Made by a program: the position numbers and the translations under genes. The notes beneath the pieces were generated by a model, which saw only the letters and a program-made list of their open reading frames with translations, was not told where the DNA came from and did not search any database. From Chloroflexota bacterium (GTDB lineage: Bacteria > Chloroflexota > Limnocylindria > Limnocylindrales > CSP1-4): 13,107 nt of DNA. Numbering within the stretch: position 1 is the first letter of the stretch; the number at the start of each line of letters is the position of its first letter. Positions 5,569-12,584 of this stretch are shown in pieces. The stretch lies in NCBI GenBank assembly GCA_021785115.1, contig JAJYGO010000147.1, forward strand, positions 1 through 13,107, written 5' to 3'.

Positions 5569-6182
5569 CAGCCGTTGGTACCAGTACCCTCCCCGTCGGG
5601 ACGCCCGGGCCCGCCGCCGGCGCCCAGCGGCGCCCCCGCGTCGACCGCGTCGGCCGGCCCGGGTTCGCGGCGCATCGCCGCCACGATCACCACGGCGATC
5701 CCGAGCCCGACCAGGACGTCGCCGACGCTGAACACGTTGGCGAGCGGCATCCAGGACGGCACGGCGAAGACGTCGCCGAGCGGCGCCAGCACGGGGGAGA
5801 CCAGCTCGCGGGTGTTGACGTAGCCGGGCTCCCGGCCGATGCCGACCGCCGCCAGGGCCGCGCCGCTGGCCGGCATCGTGCCGCCATTGGCCACGATCGC
5901 GACGAGGTTGGACGCGGCGCCCAGCGCGACGAGCGGCATCCCCGCGACGCGCGCGTTGACGAGCACGAACCCCAGGACGGCCGCGGTCGACGCCACGTAC
6001 AGCGGTGCCCCCGCGGCTCCGATCGAGCTGCTCACCGGCGCGCTGAACAGGGCGACCTGCACGGCCAGTCCCGCGACGGCGACCCACGTCCAGCGGAACG
6101 AGAGGCCGGCCAGGTGCTCCAGACGACCGCCCGTCAGCCAGCCCAGCACCAGCCCGATGACGATCGCGTAGAGGATGAACAT
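5568..6182 (-). CDS. DUF5317-family membrane protein
   Basis: The product has 204 residues starting MFILYAIVIGLVLGWLTGGR. Hydrophobic segments lie at about 2-17, 32-49, 59-77, 80-97 and 151-169, so about five spans. The Gly-Arg after the first span, the central NGGTMPAS and the later LAPLGDVFAVPSW...ANVFSVGDVLVGLG order match my recollection of the DUF5317 family, whose function is unknown. The last 35 residues are a Gly/Pro/Asp-rich cytoplasmic-like tail. The start is ATG at 6182, chosen because the first membrane span begins right there; the longer upstream frame runs antisense through trpS and is not used. The gene is divergent from trpS with 75 bp between them. Confidence 0.85.
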   Translation of the reverse strand: MFILYAIVIGLVLGWLTGGRLEHLAGLSFRWTWVAVAGLAVQVALFSAPVSSSIGAAGAPLYVASTAAVLGFVLVNARVAGMPLVALGAASNLVAIVANGGTMPASGAALAAVGIGREPGYVNTRELVSPVLAPLGDVFAVPSWMPLANVFSVGDVLVGLGIAVVIVAAMRREPGPADAVDAGAPLGAGGGPGRPDGEGTGTNG

Positions 6183-6191
6183 CGCCCCACG

Positions 6192-6197
6192 GTAATA
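6192..6197 (-). promoter_or_regulatory. Candidate -10 box of the DUF5317 gene
   Basis: TATTAC on the minus strand, 9 bases before the ATG at 6182, predicts a transcript with almost no leader. No convincing -35 is seen. Confidence 0.35.
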
Positions 6198-6244
6198 CAC
6201 CCGGCGAGGGCCGCGGTCGCCGGTCCGGAGGTACCGGCCTCCGC

Positions 6245-6250
6245 TACACT
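6245..6250 (+). promoter_or_regulatory. Leaderless -10 box of trpS
   Basis: TACACT lies exactly 7 bases before the trpS ATG at 6258, the same geometry as at hom and at the lipoprotein gene. Just upstream, CGGAGG (6226-6231) and CCTCCG (6238-6243) form a small inverted repeat that could be an operator or chance. No good -35 is visible. Confidence 0.6.
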
Positions 6251-6257
6251 CCGCGCG

Positions 6258-7298
6258 ATGACCAGCACGCCTCTCCCTGCCACGCTGCAGGTGTCCGACC
6301 CCGCATCCCTCCCCAGCGGCCGCGTCTTCAGCGGCGTGCAGCCATCCGGGCTGCCCCACGTCGGCAACTACCTGGGCGCATTCCGCAGCTACATCGCCAT
6401 GCAGGAGCACCACGACGCCATCTACTGCATCGTGGACTACCACGCGCTCACGAGCACGCACGACGGCGCGCTGATCCGGCGGAACACACACGACATGGCC
6501 CTCGGGCTGCTGGCGCTCGGGCTCGACCCCGAGCGTGCGGTCCTCTTCCGCCAGTCGGACCGTCCCGAGCACACCGAGCTGACGTGGCTGCTCTCGTCGG
6601 TCGTCCCGGTCGCCTGGGTCGAGCGCACGCCGTCGTTCAAGGAGAAGCGGCGCTACCAGCCCGAGGACATCAACCACGCGCTGCTGACCTACCCGGTGCT
6701 CCAGGCCGCGGACATCGCGATCTACCACGCTAGGTACGTGCCGGTCGGCAAGGACCAGGCCGCGCACCTCGAGCTGGCTCGCGAGATCGTCCGGGCGTGG
6801 AACGCGCGCTACGGCCAGTACTTCGTCGAGCCAGAGGCGGTCTTCAGCGAGGCACCGATCGTCAAGGGCACGGACGGCGTCAACAAGATGTCGAAGTCGC
6901 TCGGCAACGTGATCGACATCTTCGCCGAGCCGGAAGTGATCCGCCGCCAGGTGATGAGCATGGTCACCGACACGCAGCGGATCCTCCGCACCGACCCGGG
7001 CCGGCCGGAGGTGTGCAACGTGTGCCAGCTCCACCGATTCTTCAGCCCATCGGACTACGAGGGGATCTGGGAGGGCGAGCGGACAGCGCGCACGGGCTGC
7101 GTGGACACCAAGCGGCTGCTGGCGGACCGGATCGTCGAGCACTTCGCCGAGGCGCGCGAGCGCCGGCGGGAGCTTGCCGAGCGTCCCGGCTACGTCGAGG
7201 AGGTCCTCCGCAGCGGCGCGGAGCGGCTGGCGCCACTGGCGCAGGAGACGATCGCCACCTGCCACGAGCGGATGGGCCTGGGACCGGTCCGCGGGTAG
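6258..7298 (+). CDS. trpS: Tryptophanyl-tRNA synthetase
   Basis: This class Ic synthetase charges tRNA-Trp with tryptophan. It has 346 residues, within the usual 325-350. The first nucleotide-binding motif is PHVGNYLGA (33-41, the HIGH equivalent, preceded by FSGVQPSG). GKDQ lies at 164-167 and the KMSKS loop at 210-214 (GVNKMSKSLGN). The segment CNVCQLHRFF (Cys253, Cys256) matches the usual CNV..LH region of bacterial TrpRS. The ATG at 6258 is preferred because the family normally starts 10-25 residues before FSGVQPSG and a -10 box lies 7 bases upstream; no ribosome site is present. The gene stands alone, followed at once by a strong hairpin. Confidence 0.97.
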   Translation: MTSTPLPATLQVSDPASLPSGRVFSGVQPSGLPHVGNYLGAFRSYIAMQEHHDAIYCIVDYHALTSTHDGALIRRNTHDMALGLLALGLDPERAVLFRQSDRPEHTELTWLLSSVVPVAWVERTPSFKEKRRYQPEDINHALLTYPVLQAADIAIYHARYVPVGKDQAAHLELAREIVRAWNARYGQYFVEPEAVFSEAPIVKGTDGVNKMSKSLGNVIDIFAEPEVIRRQVMSMVTDTQRILRTDPGRPEVCNVCQLHRFFSPSDYEGIWEGERTARTGCVDTKRLLADRIVEHFAEARERRRELAERPGYVEEVLRSGAERLAPLAQETIATCHERMGLGPVRG

Positions 7299-7329
7299 GG
7301 CACGCGCCCCGCAATCGGGGCGCGTGCCC
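7298..7329 (+). terminator. Perfect 14-bp hairpin ending trpS
   Basis: GGGCACGCGCCCCG (7298-7311) and its exact complement (7316-7329) flank a CAAT loop; the stem begins on the last base of the stop codon. No U-tract follows (GCAATCGGCG). Position and strength fit a terminator of a GC-rich genome. Confidence 0.7.
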
Positions 7330-7407
7330 GCAATCGGCGCAGGGCGACGCAGACGGCCCTTCGACACGCAAACGTCGCAGCGGCCCGCATTCGGCGCGGG
7401 CGCACGT

Positions 7408-7415
7408 TATAGACT
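7408..7415 (+). promoter_or_regulatory. Candidate leaderless -10 box of the AI-2E-family gene
   Basis: TATAGACT contains TATAGA (8 bases before the ATG at 7422) and TAGACT (6 bases before it). Either places the transcript start at or near the start codon. No clear -35. Confidence 0.5.
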
Positions 7416-7421
7416 CAGCGC

Positions 7422-8678
7422 ATGGTGCCCGAGTCGCCCGGGGCGGGAACGCGGCTCACGGAGCGCGAGCGGCGCTGGCTCGACGCGCTGCTCGTCATCG
7501 GGACCCTCGCCGTCGCCCTGGTGCTGGTGGGGCTGCTCGCCAACGTCTTCCTCTACTTCGGCGACATCCTCCTCGTCTTCTTCCTGGCGTGGCTGCTCGC
7601 CTTCGTGCTCTCCCCCGTCGCGAGCGCACTGGAGCGCGTGACCCCGGGCCCCCGCGGGCTGGCCGTCCTGCTGACCTACGGGATCCTGCTGGTGGTCCTC
7701 CTGCTGCTCGCCGTCTACGCGGCCCAGGTCTTCGCGAGCTCCATGTCGAGGCTGGTGGCCAACGCACCGGCCCTGCAGGAGAGCCTCCTGAAGGTCGTCC
7801 AGGCGAACCAGGGCCGGCTCGACCAGCTGGGGATCCGTATCGATGTCGCCTCGCAGGTGCAGACGTTCCTGCGCGATCTCCCCTCCATCGCCGCGCCGGT
7901 CTCCAGTTTCGCGCTGGCCGGGCTGGGGATCCTGGGCAACCTGCTGATCATCCTGTTCCTGTCGCTCTACATGGTGCTCGACCGGGACCGGATCCTCGCC
8001 TTCGGCGTCCGGCTGGTGCCGCCGCAGTACGCGGAGGAGTTCCGGCTCTTCGAGCGCACGGTCTCGCGCTCGTTCGGGGGCTTCCTGCGGGGCCAGGCGA
8101 TCATGGGCCTGATGTACGGCGCGCTGGCGGCCGTCCTGGGCATGGTGCTCGGCCTGCAGTACACGCCGATCGTGGCCGCATCGTCCGGGATCCTGCAGGC
8201 GATCCCCTTCTTCGGGCCGTTCGTCTCGTGGGCGCCGCCCGTGATCGTGGCGATCCTGACCGACCCGGGCGCCGTGGTGCCCGCCCTGGTGGTGATGGCC
8301 GCCGGGTGGCTCGTCGTGATGAATGTCGTGCAGCCGCGGCTGATGGCCGGAGCCGTGGGGATCCACCCGCTGGTGGTGCTCGCCTCCGTGATCATCGGCG
8401 GCAAGCTGGCCGGGATCCCCGGCGCGATCTTCGGGATCCCGGTCGCCGCCGTCCTGTCGGCGTTCTTCTTCTACTACCTCAACCGGGCCGCCGCCGTGCC
8501 GCGCACGGTCGCCGCCCGCGCCGCGCTGCGCGTGGCCCAGCGCGAGGGGCACAACGTCCGGGCGCCCGTTCCGCCGACGCTGACCGACTCGCTGACCGAG
8601 GTGCACGCGCGGGCCGACCTGGCCCTGGGTGCCGACGACACCGACGACGCCGACGACACCAACCCCGGTCCCGCCTGA
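7422..8678 (+). CDS. AI-2E family transporter-like membrane protein
   Basis: The product has 418 residues with the layout of PF01594: a pair of N-terminal hydrophobic spans (about 22-42 and 45-65), another at 80-103, a polar segment of about 60 residues (105-160), a span at 162-186 ending in LYMVLDRDR, and a C-terminal cluster of spans (225-247, 250-278, 286-301, 315-352). Family words seen include IPFFGPFVSW (261-270), VQPRLMAGAVGIHPL (303-317) and GAIFGIPVAA (334-343). Members export autoinducer-2 in E. coli (TqsA) or act as sodium/proton antiporters in others; substrate here is unknown. The tail (361-418) is hydrophilic with an Asp-rich end, GADDTDDADDT. The ATG at 7422 has a -10 box next to it and no ribosome site. 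Confidence 0.93.
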   Translation: MVPESPGAGTRLTERERRWLDALLVIGTLAVALVLVGLLANVFLYFGDILLVFFLAWLLAFVLSPVASALERVTPGPRGLAVLLTYGILLVVLLLLAVYAAQVFASSMSRLVANAPALQESLLKVVQANQGRLDQLGIRIDVASQVQTFLRDLPSIAAPVSSFALAGLGILGNLLIILFLSLYMVLDRDRILAFGVRLVPPQYAEEFRLFERTVSRSFGGFLRGQAIMGLMYGALAAVLGMVLGLQYTPIVAASSGILQAIPFFGPFVSWAPPVIVAILTDPGAVVPALVVMAAGWLVVMNVVQPRLMAGAVGIHPLVVLASVIIGGKLAGIPGAIFGIPVAAVLSAFFFYYLNRAAAVPRTVAARAALRVAQREGHNVRAPVPPTLTDSLTEVHARADLALGADDTDDADDTNPGPA

Positions 8679-8777
8679 GCAGAGGCGATCACTCGTTCAC
8701 GCCGGCGGTGGGTACCTGGCGGCACAACCCCTCGAGCAGGGCGTCGACGGGCAGAGCGTCGGCCTGCTGCCGGCCGG

Positions 8778-9479
8778 TCAGCCCTTCACGTGGTAGAGGG
8801 CGGCGGCGAACCCGGTGAACGCGCTCTCGTCGAGCCCCGTCGCTGTGAGTGACCACGAGGGGAACGACCCGGGATCCACGTAGATCCCGTACCCGCCCGA
8901 GGAATCCATCGCGGAGAGCGTGCCGGTCTGGTCGCCGAACGCCGAGCTGCCCAGCTGCTGTCCCTGCACGGCGCAGGCGCTGGCGCCGTTCTCGCAGATG
9001 TTGCCCTCCTCGAGCGTCAGCAGCGAGCCGCCGGGGCCCCTGTAGGTGATCTCCATGCGGCCGCCGTCACGCAGGGAGAAGGAGCCGGTCTGCACGAACC
9101 ATCCCGAGGGGAGAACCGCGCAGTAGACCGACCAGGTCACCTGGCCCGCGATCGCCTCGAAGAAGACGCGGTTGTCATGGTTGCCGCTGCACGCCGACGC
9201 GCCGATCGCCGCCGAATCGTCGAACGGTGCGGGGGACCCGGAGGCCGGCTGGTAGCTCGCGAGGGGGATCGCCGAGGGCGCGGCTCCCTGCGATGGCGAG
9301 CCGCCGGACGCGGACGGTGCCCCCGATGCGCCCGCGGTGCCGGCCTGCGTGGCCGTCCCGGACGTTCCCCCCGGCGATCCTCCAGCCGGCGCGATGGTCG
9401 GGCCCGCCGTGCCGCCGCAGGCGGCCAGCAGGACGAGCGCGAGCGCCAGGGCACCGGCGGAACGGGAACGTGGGGCCAT
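8778..9479 (-). CDS. Putative lipoprotein with Cys-containing C-terminal domain
   Basis: The product has 233 residues. Residues 1-21 are a signal peptide with lipobox LAAC (Cys21), predicting lipidation and a cell-surface location. Residues 22-85 are a Gly/Ser/Ala/Pro-rich linker. The rest looks like a small globular domain with four cysteines (97, 120, 162, 169) that could form two disulfides outside the cell, aromatic strands such as VTWSVYCAVLPSGWFVQTG and MEITYRGPGG, and an end LTATGLDESAFTGFAAALY. I do not recognise the domain. The ATG at 9479 has TAGGCT exactly 7 bases upstream. It converges with the AI-2E-family gene across 99 bp. Confidence 0.85.
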   Translation of the reverse strand: MAPRSRSAGALALALVLLAACGGTAGPTIAPAGGSPGGTSGTATQAGTAGASGAPSASGGSPSQGAAPSAIPLASYQPASGSPAPFDDSAAIGASACSGNHDNRVFFEAIAGQVTWSVYCAVLPSGWFVQTGSFSLRDGGRMEITYRGPGGSLLTLEEGNICENGASACAVQGQQLGSSAFGDQTGTLSAMDSSGGYGIYVDPGSFPSWSLTATGLDESAFTGFAAALYHVKG

Positions 9480-9486
9480 CGGTGCG

Positions 9487-9516
9487 AGCCTAGCGTCCCT
9501 GTCGGGCCGCGGTCAA
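9487..9516 (-). promoter_or_regulatory. Leaderless promoter of the lipoprotein gene
   Basis: On the minus strand TTGACC (9516-9511), an 18-base spacer, TAGGCT (9492-9487) and 7 bases lead to the ATG. This is the best full -35/-10 pair in the window, with a start-codon transcript start. Confidence 0.7.
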
Positions 9517-9550
9517 ATGCCTGTCGCGGTCACATGCTCCGGCGGCCCGG

Positions 9551-9606
9551 GCGAGGCCGGGCCGGGCCGGGCGAGCCGGGCGAGCCGGGCGAGGCCGGGC
9601 CGGGCC
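9551..9606. repeat. GC-only direct repeats
   Basis: An 18-bp word, GCGAGGCCGGGCCGGGCC, occurs at 9551-9568 and again at 9589-9606, with shorter GGGCGAGCC units between. The composition is almost pure G/C; slippage is the likely origin. Confidence 0.85.
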
Positions 9607-9645
9607 GAACGGCGGCCTTTCCGGCTGCATGGGCGCGCCAGTCAT

Positions 9646-9736
9646 CCTCGCGCGGCACCCTCGCGCGGCACCCTCGCGCGGCACCCTCGCGCCGCATCCT
9701 CGCGCCGCATCCTCGCGCCGCATCCTCGGGGGGCAT
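9646..9736. repeat. Seven tandem 13-bp units
   Basis: Units start at 9646, 9659, 9672, 9685, 9698, 9711 and 9724. The first three read CCTCGCGCGGCAC, the next three CCTCGCGCCGCAT, the last CCTCGGGGGGCAT. The period is not a multiple of three, so the array is non-coding. Confidence 0.95.
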
Positions 9737-9813
9737 CGCCACGCGGGCATCGCGGCTGCATCGCGGCTATGGCACGCGTGCGGTGCGTCAGCCTGCTCCC
9801 GGCCGGGCGGTGC

Positions 9814-9842
9814 GGATATTGCGCGCCCGCCGTGCAACAGCT
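9814..9842. repeat. Element-end fragment with palindrome geometry
   Basis: GGATATTGCGCGC (9814-9826), a 3-base gap and CCGTGCAACAGCT (9830-9842) resemble left and right ends of the 166-bp element and share the 13-3-13 layout of the perfect palindrome at 101-129. The arms are only partly complementary. It lies 19 bases before element copy 2. Confidence 0.35.
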
Positions 9843-9861
9843 GGTCATCCGCACCGATCGT

Positions 9862-10027
9862 CGCTATTGCACACGAGGCGGGCTCTACGTGTCCGGCCGT
9901 GCCCGGGCGTGAGTGTCCGTGGTCCGCATCAGGCCCAGTTGCCGCACGAATGGGCGTCCAGGCGCTCCAGCCGGAGCCGTGACGTGTGCGCCGCGGCTGC
10001 GTACGGCTCGCCTGGTGTGCAACAGCC
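9862..10027. mobile_element. 166-bp inverted-repeat (MITE-like) element, copy 2
   Basis: The left end CGCTATTGCACACGAGGCGG and the reverse complement of the right end GGCTGTTGCACACCAGGCGA begin a 28-bp imperfect terminal inverted repeat that reaches TACG on both sides. Length is exactly that of copy 1 (289-454) and the two align without gaps; CTGGTGTGCA near the right end is identical in both. There is no room for a transposase. It lies just upstream of the EAL remnant. A non-mobile interspersed repeat with an RNA role is the alternative. Confidence 0.75.
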
Positions 10028-10056
10028 AACAAGGAGATCGTGCAGCGACGGGCCGT

Positions 10057-10183
10057 GCGCCCGCCGCCCGCCTGCGCGACGCGCCCGCCGCCCGCCTGCG
10101 CGACGGGCCGCACGCCCGCCGTTCGCCTGCGCGACGCACCCGCCGTTCGCCTGCGCGACGCGCCCGCCGTTCGCGGCGCGGGG
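10057..10183. repeat. Five 24-bp tandem units
   Basis: Units start at 10057, 10081, 10112, 10136 and 10160, with a 7-base interruption before the third and a divergent fifth. Consensus GCGCCCGCCG, CC or TT, then CGCCTGCGCGAC. The period keeps the frame of the EAL tail that follows. Confidence 0.9.
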
Positions 10184-10189
10184 TGCCGG

Positions 10190-10303
10190 CTGATCACCGA
10201 GGAGATCGAGACGGACCTGGAGGCCGCCACGCTGACGGAGCTGGGCGTCGAGTTCGGCCGGGGTTACCTGTTCGGTCGCCCGGAGCCCCTGCCGCCCGGG
10301 TGA
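10190..10303 (+). pseudogene. C-terminal remnant of an EAL-domain c-di-GMP phosphodiesterase
   Basis: The last 37 residues of this frame start LITEEIETDLEAATLTELG and end VEFGRGYLFGRPEPLPPG. They match the C-terminal end of EAL domains, where a conserved Glu sits in the AEGVET-like motif (here TEEIET) and the domain closes with a GYLFGRP-type strand. Everything before it, including the EAL motif and metal-binding residues, is missing; 24-bp repeats and the 166-bp element occupy that place. The frame is open back through the repeats to a GTG at 10040 preceded by AAGGAG, so a chimeric 87-residue peptide could be made, but it cannot be a working phosphodiesterase. The EAL identification is strong; calling it decayed rather than displaced is inference. 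Confidence 0.85.
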
Positions 10304-10333
10304 CCGCCCGCCTGACCGAAGCGGCGCGCGTCA

Positions 10334-10359
10334 GGCCGGGACGGCCGTCCGTTCCGGCC
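10334..10359 (-). terminator. Hairpin between the EAL remnant and the ABC operon
   Basis: GGCCGGGACGG and CCGTTCCGGCC form an 11-bp stem with one G-T wobble position and a 4-nt loop. It lies 54 bases past the stop of the ABC ATPase gene and 31 bases past the EAL remnant's stop, so it could serve both directions. No U-run. Confidence 0.45.
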
Positions 10360-10412
10360 CCGGTCCCGGCCCCAACGAGGGGGAACGTCGCTGGCAAGGG
10401 AGACATCGCACG

Positions 10413-11285
10413 TCATGAGGGACTATCGGACGACGAGCGGCCCGGGGCCGGTGGCAGGCCCCGCGTCACGAGCCCCGGATCGACGCCGAAGACGCGGCGA
10501 ACCAGGTCGGGGGCCAGGGCCACGTCCGCCGAGCCGTCCGCCTCCACCCGCCCGTGGTCGAGCACCACGAGCCGCGGGAAGAAGTGGGCGGCCAGCGCCA
10601 CGTCGTGCAGCACGGCCACCACGGTGACGCCGTCTCGCTCGTTCAGGTCGGTCAGCAGCTCCATCGTCGCGACCTGGTGGCGCAGGTCCAGGTGCACCGT
10701 CGGTTCGTCCAGCAGGAGGCACGGCGCGTCCTGCGCGACCGCCATGGCGAGCAGCACCAGCTGGCGCTCGCCCAGGGAGAGCTCGCGCGCATCCCGTCCG
10801 ACCAGGTCGGCGAGCCCCACCCGCTCGATCGACCGCGCCACCGCCTCGTGGTCGGTGTCGCGGAGCCCGAGGAGCGGGTGCTCGTGCGGGAGCCGCCCGA
10901 GCGCGACCAGCTCCTCGACCCGGATCGCGAACGGGACGGGTGCCTGCTGTGGTACCACCGCGATCCGGAGCGCCACCGCTTCCCGGGGCAGGGACTCGAC
11001 GGGCGTCCCTCCGAGGAGCACCGCGCCGTGCCGCTCCCGGGCCATGCCGGTGATGCACCGCAGGAGGGTGCTCTTGCCCGCGCCGTTCGGGCCGAGGAGC
11101 GCCACCCGCTCACCCGGCCGGATCGCCAGGTCGATCCCATGCAGGACCTCCCGGCCCCGGTACGCGACCCGCAGTCCGCTCACCTCGATCCCGATCGCAG
11201 CCGCCCCGGCTCGCACCCCGCCCGTGCCTGTTGACACGGCCGTCGCGGATCGCGCCCCGCCGTTGCCCGCGTCCGCGGCCGTCAC
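10413..11285 (-). CDS. ABC importer ATPase, cobalamin/heme/siderophore type
   Basis: The product has 290 residues from a GTG start at 11285 that overlaps the permease stop as GTGA. Walker A is GPNGAGKST (65-73), the Q-loop is VVPQQ (Gln113/114), the signature is LSLGERQ (169-175; LSGGERQ is usual), Walker B with the catalytic Glu194 is CLLLDEPTVHLD, and the switch His is His227 (AVLHDV). Order and spacing match FecE/BtuD/HmuV-type ATPases, which drive uptake across the cytoplasmic membrane. The first 30 residues are Ala/Gly-rich and lie before the ABC core (IEVSGLRVAYRG). The frame stays open upstream across the permease gene, but that is antisense-free overlap in another frame and not a real extension. 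It is the last gene of the importer operon. Confidence 0.93.
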   Translation of the reverse strand: MTAADAGNGGARSATAVSTGTGGVRAGAAAIGIEVSGLRVAYRGREVLHGIDLAIRPGERVALLGPNGAGKSTLLRCITGMARERHGAVLLGGTPVESLPREAVALRIAVVPQQAPVPFAIRVEELVALGRLPHEHPLLGLRDTDHEAVARSIERVGLADLVGRDARELSLGERQLVLLAMAVAQDAPCLLLDEPTVHLDLRHQVATMELLTDLNERDGVTVVAVLHDVALAAHFFPRLVVLDHGRVEADGSADVALAPDLVRRVFGVDPGLVTRGLPPAPGRSSSDSPS

Positions 11286-12583
11286 AGCTCGTACCCCGCG
11301 CGCGCCCGGCGCAGGATCCAGAGGAAGAACGGGGCGCCCACCAGGGCCGTGACCACCCCCACCGGCACGTCCCCCGGGATCCGTGCCAGCAGGTCGCAGG
11401 TGGCCAGGAAGGCCGCACCCCAGATGGCGGAGAGCGGCAGCACGGCACGCGCATTCGGACCGGCGATCAGGCGCACGACGTGGGGCACCACCAGCCCGAC
11501 GAAGCCGATGAGCCCCGCGATCGCCACCGACGCGGCCGTCACCAGGGAGGCCGCGCCGAGCAGGACGATGCGCTCGCGGCGCACATCCAGCCCCAGGTGG
11601 GCCGCGGTCTCCTCGCCCAGCAGCAGCGCGTTGAGCGAGCGCGCGCGGCCCAGGAGGACGGCGCCGCCCAGCACGAGCGCGGGAAGCGCCGCCGCCAGCT
11701 GCGGCCATGCCACCCCGTCGAAGCCGCCGAGCAGGAAGAAGAAGATCTGCCGCAGCCCGTCCCCGGAGAGCCACATGGTGACCGCCAGCCCGGCTGCCAG
11801 CATGGAGCTCACCGCGTAGCCGGTGAGGAGGACGCCCGTCATCGATGCGAGCTGGCCGGCCCGCGACAACCGGTAGACCAGCACCACGGCGACGAGCGCC
11901 CCGAGGAACGCCAGCCCCTGGAGGAGGCCGAACCCGAGCACGATCCCGCGGACCGGGATCAGCACGCCGAGCGCCGCGCCCAGTGCCGCGCCGCTGGCGG
12001 TGCCCAGCACGTAGGGATCGGCCAGCGGGTTGCGCAGGAGTCCCTGGAAGGCGGTGCCGGCGAGGGCGAGCGAGGCGCCGACCGCCATGGCGGCGAGCAC
12101 CCGCGGGAGCCGCAGTTCCATCACGATGACGGTGTCGGAGGCGGGCCAGGTGACGTGGACCGGCCAGCCCAGCAGCTGGCGGGCGAGGATCGCGATCGTG
12201 TCCGCGGGCGCGATGACGACCTCCCCGAGCCCGACGCCCGCGACCAGCGCGCCGAGGAGCGCGACCACGCCGAGGACACCGAGGATGACCGAGCGCTGCC
12301 GGGAGCGGGCGAGCGCGGCGTGCACCGCCGGCATCTGCCGGGCAGCACCGGCGCTCGTCGGGCCGGTTGCGGCGATGGTGCGGGTGCCGGCGGGGACAGC
12401 GGCAGGCGCCGTGCCGGTAGCGGCGCCGATGCGTGCGGCGCTGGGCGTGACGGCGGTCGCGGTGCCGGGCGCAGGGACGGGCAGACCGCCGGCGGCCCTG
12501 TCCACGACCGCGCTCACGGCGGGCACCCGGGTCCCGGCGACCTCGGCCGCCGTGCGCACCGCCTCCCCCTGGCGCGCCGTCAT
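11282..12583 (-). CDS. FecCD-family ABC permease with Ala-rich N-terminal extension
   Basis: The product has 433 residues; the family is usually about 330-350. The membrane core begins near residue 97 (SVILGVLGVVALLGALVAG) and contains the hallmark RLPRVLAAMAVGASLALAG and FQGLLRNPLADPYVLGTASG (about 158-198), later PQLAAALPALVLGGAVLLGR, LGLDVRRERI, and GLIGFVGLVVPHVVRL before the end. About ten spans are expected. Residues 1-95 are an Ala/Thr/Pro/Gly-rich stretch without membrane character; an internal start cannot be excluded, but none is marked by a ribosome site I trust. The ATG at 12583 follows the binding-protein stop by one base (TGAGATG), which supports the long form. Substrate could be cobalamin, heme or a siderophore. 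Confidence 0.93.
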   Translation of the reverse strand: MTARQGEAVRTAAEVAGTRVPAVSAVVDRAAGGLPVPAPGTATAVTPSAARIGAATGTAPAAVPAGTRTIAATGPTSAGAARQMPAVHAALARSRQRSVILGVLGVVALLGALVAGVGLGEVVIAPADTIAILARQLLGWPVHVTWPASDTVIVMELRLPRVLAAMAVGASLALAGTAFQGLLRNPLADPYVLGTASGAALGAALGVLIPVRGIVLGFGLLQGLAFLGALVAVVLVYRLSRAGQLASMTGVLLTGYAVSSMLAAGLAVTMWLSGDGLRQIFFFLLGGFDGVAWPQLAAALPALVLGGAVLLGRARSLNALLLGEETAAHLGLDVRRERIVLLGAASLVTAASVAIAGLIGFVGLVVPHVVRLIAGPNARAVLPLSAIWGAAFLATCDLLARIPGDVPVGVVTALVGAPFFLWILRRARAGYEL

Positions 12584-12584
12584 C

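Larger units (their letters stand above)
9480..10189. other. Repeat-dense stretch without a supported gene
   Basis: Apart from the lipoprotein promoter, this stretch holds only repeats: GC-rich direct repeats (9551-9606), a 13-bp array (9646-9736), an element fragment (9814-9842), a 166-bp element (9862-10027) and 24-bp units (10057-10183). Open frames crossing it translate to repeated Arg/Ala/Gly strings and are artefacts of the repeats. It looks like an accessory or decaying region. Confidence 0.7.

Noticed and set aside
6183..6257. T-box or trp leader before trpS
   Set aside because: The -10 box 7 bases from the ATG leaves no leader RNA for such a regulator.
7011..7020. GTGTGCAA word inside trpS resembling the element end
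   Set aside because: It encodes conserved residues Val-Cys-Asn of TrpRS and nothing around it matches the element; chance.
6183..7367. Upstream extension of the DUF5317 frame antisense to trpS
   Set aside because: Charged, domain-free sequence opposite a complete TrpRS; the natural start is the ATG at 6182 where the first membrane span begins.
7407..8606. 399-codon minus-strand frame opposite the AI-2E-family gene
   Set aside because: His/Gln/Asp/Arg-rich antisense of a membrane-protein gene; a typical mirror of hydrophobic codons.
8679..8777. Possible short frame on the minus strand after the lipoprotein stop (reads ADALPVDALLEGLCRQVPTA)
   Set aside because: It has high GC at third positions and looks protein-like, but there is no ATG, GTG or ribosome site at a sensible place; could be a frameshifted tail, not supportable.
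9814..10027. Integron attC-like recombination sites
   Set aside because: The inverted ends lack the RYYYAAC/GTTRRRY core words and no integrase is in view.
9646..10183. CRISPR array
   Set aside because: Units of 13 and 24 bp are directly adjacent or nearly so, without unique spacers, and no cas gene is present.
11286..11774. Longer ATPase reading frame upstream of the GTG at 11285
   Set aside because: It would overlap the permease gene by 490 bases; the GTGA overlap start gives a normal-length ABC ATPase.
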